Origin: Gammaproteobacteria bacterium
GTDB lineage: Bacteria > Pseudomonadota > Gammaproteobacteria > UBA9214
Assembly: GCA_029859555.1 (NCBI GenBank)
Contig: JAOUCV010000056.1
Coordinates: forward strand, 1 to 9,695
DNA: 9,695 nucleotides
Direction of reading: 5' to 3'
Both the position numbers and the translations under genes were made by a program. Within the stretch, counting starts at the first letter, position 1; every line of letters starts with the position of its first letter. Of the stretch, positions 6,331-9,695 are shown piece after piece. The notes beneath the pieces are model-generated. The model was given only the letters and a program-made list of their open reading frames with translations, was not told the origin of the DNA and did no database searches.

Positions 6331-7616
6331 GTGGTGTCCCTTTGTGTAATGGCCAGGCGGGTTTGCTGCCTGCCAAGCCCGTAGGCTATCCAGCCCCATA
6401 AAGCCGCCAGTGGCACGGCGGCAAAAGCAATCTCTCCGAGCCCCAGCCCCAGTGTGCGCAGGCCGGTATAGGCCCAGGCACTAACGGCATCGCCGCCGCG
6501 ATACACGACGGTATCGATAAAATTCTTGGCCTTGTATTTCTCTTCCCGGCCCAGTACCACATAGAGCATTTCACGGGCAGGACGCATGATGGCGTAGTTG
6601 CCGGCGCGGCGAACCACCTGAACCACGACCAGGACCCCCAGTACCGGTGTCAGGCCGAGCAGCAGAAACCCGATGCCCAGCAGAACCGGAACCAGCAGCA
6701 GGGTTCCCGCAAGTCCCAGCCATTTCACCAGACGCCCGGTGAGAAATACCTGGATAAGTATAGTCAAGCTATTCACTGCCAGGTCGATGGCAGCAAACAC
6801 GGCGGTGCGTTGCCCCGAGTCGGTAAAGCTGTCGCGGATGATCTGGGCCTGCTGGAAATACAGAAAAGTTGCCAGCGTGGTAAACAGCAGCATTAATGCG
6901 CAGATACCCAGCAGGTAAGGAGAATGCAGCACCAGGCTGATACCGGCAAACGGGTTACCTCCGACAGCCTGATCTTCCGGCAGGACCTGTGGATTGTCAC
7001 GGGCCTCGTCGGTATTGTCCTTGCGCCAGGCAATCAGACGCTGCATGCAAACCACCGCCAGCAACAGAAACAGTGCCGAGATCCATAGCAGGTTGGTTGG
7101 TCCCAGGGGTACAGCCAGGGCCGTGGTCAGCAGGGGGCCCGCCAGCGCCCCCGCAGTACCGCCGGCTGCAATAAATCCGAACAGACGCCGCGCCTGTGCA
7201 TTGCTGAACAGGTCAGCCATGAAGCTCCAGAACACTGACACGACGAACAGGTTGAAAACGCTGACCCAGATGAAAAAGGCGCGGGCCACGCCAGTGTATA
7301 CCACGTCAAACTGAAACAGACCGTAGAACACCAGCATATTGATGATGAAGAAATAGTACACAAGCGGAAGCAGCCGCTGTCTCGGGTAACGCGAACTCAC
7401 CCAGCCGAACAAGGGAACTACCGCCAGCATGGCCACGAAAGTGCCGGTGAACAACCATTGCAGGTTATCAACACCACCGATGATACCCATTTCATCGCGC
7501 ATCGGGCGTAATATATAGTAACTGCACAACAGGCAGAAAAAATTGCAGAAGGACCACAGGAGAGCCTTGGTTTCACATGCCTTCACGCTGACCAGTTTTT
7601 GCAGCCATTGTTCCAT
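6327..7616 (-). CDS. NTT-like (ATP/ADP translocase-type) membrane carrier
   Basis: This polytopic inner-membrane protein of 429 residues has about 12 hydrophobic helices and a hydrophilic central loop (about 195-225). Segments such as SYYILRPMRDEMG (32-44), WSFMADLFSNAQARRLFGFIAAGGTAGAL (130-158, family-typical), and the stretch around MRPAREMLYVVLGREEKYKAKNFIDT (344-369) resemble the nucleotide-transporter/MFS group that includes rickettsial and chlamydial ATP/ADP translocases. Free-living bacteria carry distant members of unknown substrate, so nucleotide exchange should not be assumed. The start at 7616 begins MEQWLQKLVS; an upstream in-frame ATG at 7679 would add 21 residues, and neither has a strong ribosome site. 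Its stop overlaps the start of the downstream Tat-exported aldo/keto reductase (ATGA at 6327-6330), which implies translational coupling and a shared process. Confidence 0.85.
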   Translation of the reverse strand: MEQWLQKLVSVKACETKALLWSFCNFFCLLCSYYILRPMRDEMGIIGGVDNLQWLFTGTFVAMLAVVPLFGWVSSRYPRQRLLPLVYYFFIINMLVFYGLFQFDVVYTGVARAFFIWVSVFNLFVVSVFWSFMADLFSNAQARRLFGFIAAGGTAGALAGPLLTTALAVPLGPTNLLWISALFLLLAVVCMQRLIAWRKDNTDEARDNPQVLPEDQAVGGNPFAGISLVLHSPYLLGICALMLLFTTLATFLYFQQAQIIRDSFTDSGQRTAVFAAIDLAVNSLTILIQVFLTGRLVKWLGLAGTLLLVPVLLGIGFLLLGLTPVLGVLVVVQVVRRAGNYAIMRPAREMLYVVLGREEKYKAKNFIDTVVYRGGDAVSAWAYTGLRTLGLGLGEIAFAAVPLAALWGWIAYGLGRQQTRLAITQRDTT

Positions 7617-7724
7617 ATGCAAAAGTATCCCGGGGACGGTACTGACAAGTTTAAATCTCAGGATAGCGTAAATTTCCATCCGGGTTTCTACTATCTTGCT
7701 ATTACGTACCCGGTGGTTTTCTGC

Positions 7725-7991
7725 CTATCTTTTTATAAAAGTCATTTTTTCCAATGTGCGATCCTTATTTACAAAATTATGATACATAGCAGCACCAGCA
7801 TGTCCCGCTATTAAAAGCCAGACTGTCCATGACCACATGATCTCCTTATGGAAAAAATCGATCGGCTTTTCGAACTCCTTGAAACTCATTTCCATACCAT
7901 CAACAACCACTGGGACATTGAAGATTGTTAGGTGATGTGTAAGGCGGTTAAGCCAGACGGCCAGGATGGTTAAATAGTGGTCTGCCCCCTG
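7725..7991 (-). pseudogene. 5'-truncated cytochrome b561 remnant
   Basis: The minus-strand frame from 7991 to the stop at 7725 is open for 88 codons and reads as the C-terminal half of a bacterial cytochrome b561, a di-haem membrane protein that passes electrons to or from quinone. Signs are VWLNRLTHHLTIFNVPV, then FFHKEIMWSWTVWLLIAGHAGAAMYH (written as two family blocks: the FFHKEIMW haem-ligand helix start and the AGHAGAAMYH ligand helix) and the typical end NFVNKDRTLEKM. Both histidines of the last part are kept. An in-frame TAA (7992-7994) stops the frame upstream, and the sequence beyond does not look like b561, so the first two helices are missing. A real but shortened protein starting at the ATG at 7910 is possible, but as an electron carrier it would lack half of its haem ligands. 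Confidence 0.8.
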
Positions 7992-8011
7992 TTACATGCT
8001 ACTCTTTTCAG

Positions 8012-8018
8012 AGGGGAG
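8012..8018 (+). promoter_or_regulatory. Strong Shine-Dalgarno ahead of a 9-codon ORF
   Basis: AGGGGAG lies 8 bases before an ATG at 8027, an ideal placement. The real glutaredoxin-like gene starts 45 bases further on without its own ribosome site, so this is the only good ribosome entry point for that message. Confidence 0.5.
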
Positions 8019-8026
8019 CAAAGACA

Positions 8027-8056
8027 ATGCATCCAGTTGATCAGGCACCGCATTGA
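8027..8056 (+). CDS. Nine-codon upstream ORF or broken N-terminus
   Basis: The short frame MHPVDQAPH ends at TGA (8054-8056), has a strong Shine-Dalgarno, and is in the same reading frame as the glutaredoxin-like gene that starts 15 bases after the stop. It may be a leader ORF allowing reinitiation or translational coupling. It may also be the original N-terminus cut off by a nonsense change (reading through would add 15 residues), or a sequence error at the TGA. Nothing in the peptide suggests attenuation of a biosynthetic operon. Confidence 0.3.
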   Translation: MHPVDQAPH

Positions 8057-8071
8057 TCCAGTATACGACCT

Positions 8072-8497
8072 ATGACAGCAATTCCTGACAAGACACGACG
8101 GAAACACATACTGGGTTTTACAATCATGACAGTGATAATCCTGCTCGTCCTTGGTCAGTTAAAGCACCTGGTCGTCGAGCATACCTACTGCGAAGGCGAG
8201 GTCCCGATTCCCGGACGGCAGATCAAGCAGACCAAGCCGGCGAACATGGAGGGTACCCCGGATGTCGTAATGCTGGGTGCGTCATGGTGCCCCTCCTGCA
8301 TAACAGCGATACAGTTTTTCGCCGCAAAGGATATCAACTATTGTGAATACGATATGGAAACTTCTGCCATCGGGGCAAAACTCTACAAAGAGGTCAATGG
8401 CAGGGGAGTACCAATACTGTTTATCGGCCGGCACCAAATCCACGGCTTTTCCGAAGCGACAGTCACCCGGTCTTTACAGGAAGCAGGACTCTTGTAA
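8072..8497 (+). CDS. Membrane-anchored glutaredoxin-like protein (CPSC)
   Basis: This is a 141-residue thioredoxin-fold protein. Residues 13-31 form a single hydrophobic helix after a positively charged start (KTRRKH), so the protein is anchored in the inner membrane, and by the positive-inside rule the redox domain faces the periplasm. The domain carries a WCPSC active site (W72, C73, C76) and the cis-proline loop GVPILFIG (P114), followed by the glutaredoxin-typical ending GFSEATVTRSLQEAGLL. Further cysteines at 40 and 91 could form a structural disulfide. It would reduce or form disulfides; no partner is visible in the neighbourhood. Next to it lies a broken cytochrome b561 on the opposite strand, which may once have been functionally linked. 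The ATG has no own ribosome site. An in-frame TGA 16 bases upstream limits extension. Confidence 0.88.
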   Translation: MTAIPDKTRRKHILGFTIMTVIILLVLGQLKHLVVEHTYCEGEVPIPGRQIKQTKPANMEGTPDVVMLGASWCPSCITAIQFFAAKDINYCEYDMETSAIGAKLYKEVNGRGVPILFIGRHQIHGFSEATVTRSLQEAGLL

Positions 8498-8711
8498 AGA
8501 GACAGGCAATACCACTACCTGCCAACCCAGGCATCCGCTTACAAATGATATTATTGAACATGCAATAGATTCTTTCGAAAAATACCGATGCGAATATCGA
8601 TTCGAGTTGAAATCGCACCCACTATGGTTCTAGCCGGGTGGTTTGTGTGGGTAAATCCATTTCGACGTTTTATAACTGACTGTAACTAATGACTAATACC
8701 AGGATAACCCC
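8498..8711. other. Intergenic gap before rsmA
   Basis: Over these 214 bases no gene is supported. A small inverted repeat CGAAT/ATTCG (8591-8595 and 8600-8604) is present, but no intrinsic terminator for the glutaredoxin-like gene is seen. AGGA at 8701-8704 is the ribosome site for rsmA. The gap presumably holds the rsmA promoter, without a convincing hexamer pair. Confidence 0.4.
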
Positions 8712-9491
8712 TTGAATCACCGTCCAAGGAAAAGGTTCGGCCAGAACTTCCTGCACGACCCCGTCGTTATCGGGAAGATTGTGTCTGCTGTTAACCCTGC
8801 CAGCGAGGATATGCTGTTTGAAATCGGCCCCGGCCAGGGTGCAATCACGGTGCCCTTGCTGGCGGCAGCCGGAGAGCTCTCTGTCGTGGAACTTGATCGT
8901 GACCTGATCGGCCCACTGCAACGGCAGTGCGCAGGAATAGGAAAACTTGTGATACACAATGCCGATGCCCTCACCTTTGATTTCTGCCAGTTTGCACAAG
9001 ATGCGCCGTTACGTGTGGTCGGTAACCTGCCCTACAACATCTCGACACCGTTGCTGTTTCATCTGCTGGAACAACATCACTGCATTAGGGATATGCATTT
9101 TATGCTGCAAAAAGAAGTCGTCGATCGCATGGCCGCCGTCCCGGGAACACGGCAATACGGCAGGCTTTCCATCATGCTGCAGTACCGCTGCAAGGTTATA
9201 CCGTTGTTCAACATCGGACCGGAAGCCTTCGACCCGCCGCCAAAGGTTGAATCCGCCTTTGTCCGGCTGGAACCCTATGAGCAGCCCCGGGTACAGGTAA
9301 CGGATGAAGCCCGCTTCGAACAACTGGTGAAACAGGCGTTTTCCCAGCGCCGCAAAACCCTGCGCAACACCTTGCGGGACATGGTGGATGCCGGGGCAAT
9401 GACAGAACTGGGCATCGACCCGTCAGCTCGCGCCGAGACACTGGCCATCGAGGATTTCGCAACCCTCGCCAACCACTTCTGCAACACCTGA
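8712..9491 (+). CDS. rsmA: 16S rRNA dimethyladenosine transferase (259 aa)
   Basis: RsmA (KsgA) transfers four methyl groups from S-adenosylmethionine to two adjacent adenosines near the 3' end of 16S rRNA, a late step in 30S ribosome assembly in the cytoplasm. The sequence shows the conserved N-terminus KRFGQNFLHD (7-16), the SAM motif EIGPGQG (37-43), the acidic ribose-binding strand VVELD (58-62) and the catalytic NLPYNIS (105-111). A C-terminal helical domain with FSQRRKTLRNTL follows. The length is normal. The gene starts with TTG: an AGGA ribosome site lies 7 nt upstream, an in-frame TAA occurs at 8694-8696, and no ATG exists between. It is separated here from pdxA, apaG and apaH, its frequent neighbours in gammaproteobacteria; these may lie outside the window but are not directly adjacent. 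Loss is associated with kasugamycin resistance in other bacteria. Confidence 0.98.
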   Translation: MNHRPRKRFGQNFLHDPVVIGKIVSAVNPASEDMLFEIGPGQGAITVPLLAAAGELSVVELDRDLIGPLQRQCAGIGKLVIHNADALTFDFCQFAQDAPLRVVGNLPYNISTPLLFHLLEQHHCIRDMHFMLQKEVVDRMAAVPGTRQYGRLSIMLQYRCKVIPLFNIGPEAFDPPPKVESAFVRLEPYEQPRVQVTDEARFEQLVKQAFSQRRKTLRNTLRDMVDAGAMTELGIDPSARAETLAIEDFATLANHFCNT

Positions 9492-9584
9492 TCGCGGATT
9501 GCTTGCCGCTACTTGAACCGCTGTCACGTGCAAATGCACACAAGGCCGGACACCGTACCCCGCCTCTTAATATAGTTTGAAGAT

Positions 9585-9695
9585 TTATTTGACGTTACGC
9601 AGTGCATGCTTCACCGGACAACCGGTCTCAAGTGGAGAGTCCCGACATTTCAGCAGCATTGCGACTACCTCCCTGTAGCGGTAATTACCCGGCAC
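9585..9695 (-). CDS. Possible 3' end of a small minus-strand ORF
   Basis: A minus-strand frame is open from the window edge to a TAA at 9585-9587 (36 codons visible). Inside it, an ATG at 9659 has a strong GGAGG-type Shine-Dalgarno 8 bases ahead, which would give a 24-residue peptide MLLKCRDSPLETGCPVKHAL with four more residues (RNVK). Either a longer gene enters from the right, or this is a small-protein gene with two cysteines, or it is chance. No family is recognised. Bases 9492-9584 show nothing clear apart from this. Confidence 0.25.
   Translation of the reverse strand: MPGNYRYREVVAMLLKCRDSPLETGCPVKHALRNVK

Noticed and set aside
8343..8633. 96-codon frame overlapping the glutaredoxin-like gene and extending into the gap
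   Set aside because: Most of it is an out-of-frame shadow, and the remaining 45 codons show no family similarity.

Overview
The window looks like a chromosomal piece from a chemolithoautotrophic proteobacterium, most likely a gammaproteobacterial sulfur- or iron-oxidiser type. This is an inference from three things: the form IA-type RuBisCO large and small subunits, a SulP-family anion transporter beside them, and a DNA style that mixes GC-rich coding sequence with AT-rich regulatory gaps. No species can be named from the sequence alone.

Left part (1-3037). Genes cbbL and cbbS lie on the minus strand as a two-gene unit and encode both RuBisCO subunits. A strong hairpin sits between them and another follows cbbS. 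Upstream of cbbL is an AT-rich control region (about 2031-2100) with nested inverted repeats of the TCATAAA/TTTATGA type, a plausible CbbR (LysR-type) operator. Where a divergent cbbR is usually found there is only a degraded cbbR remnant (about 2495-2836). It keeps the linker and the start of the effector-binding domain, but has lost the DNA-binding helix-turn-helix and most of the C-terminus.

Middle (3038-7679). A 750-residue SulP-STAS transporter on the plus strand has an additional C-terminal domain of about 170 residues. With RuBisCO nearby it is a good candidate for bicarbonate uptake, although sulfate cannot be excluded. Convergent to it is a translationally coupled minus-strand pair: an NTT-like (ATP/ADP translocase-like) membrane carrier followed by a Tat-exported aldo/keto reductase. 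Their stop and start codons overlap as ATGA.

Right part (7680-9695). This holds a 5'-truncated cytochrome b561 remnant (minus strand), a membrane-anchored CPSC glutaredoxin-like protein (plus strand) preceded by an odd in-frame mini-ORF, and rsmA (16S rRNA dimethyladenosine transferase, TTG start). The right edge may hold the 3' end of a small minus-strand ORF.

Together the left half forms a carbon-fixation and probable inorganic-carbon-uptake locus that seems to have lost its local regulator. The right half is a mixture of housekeeping and redox genes showing signs of gene decay. No transposase, CRISPR array, tRNA or rRNA gene was seen.
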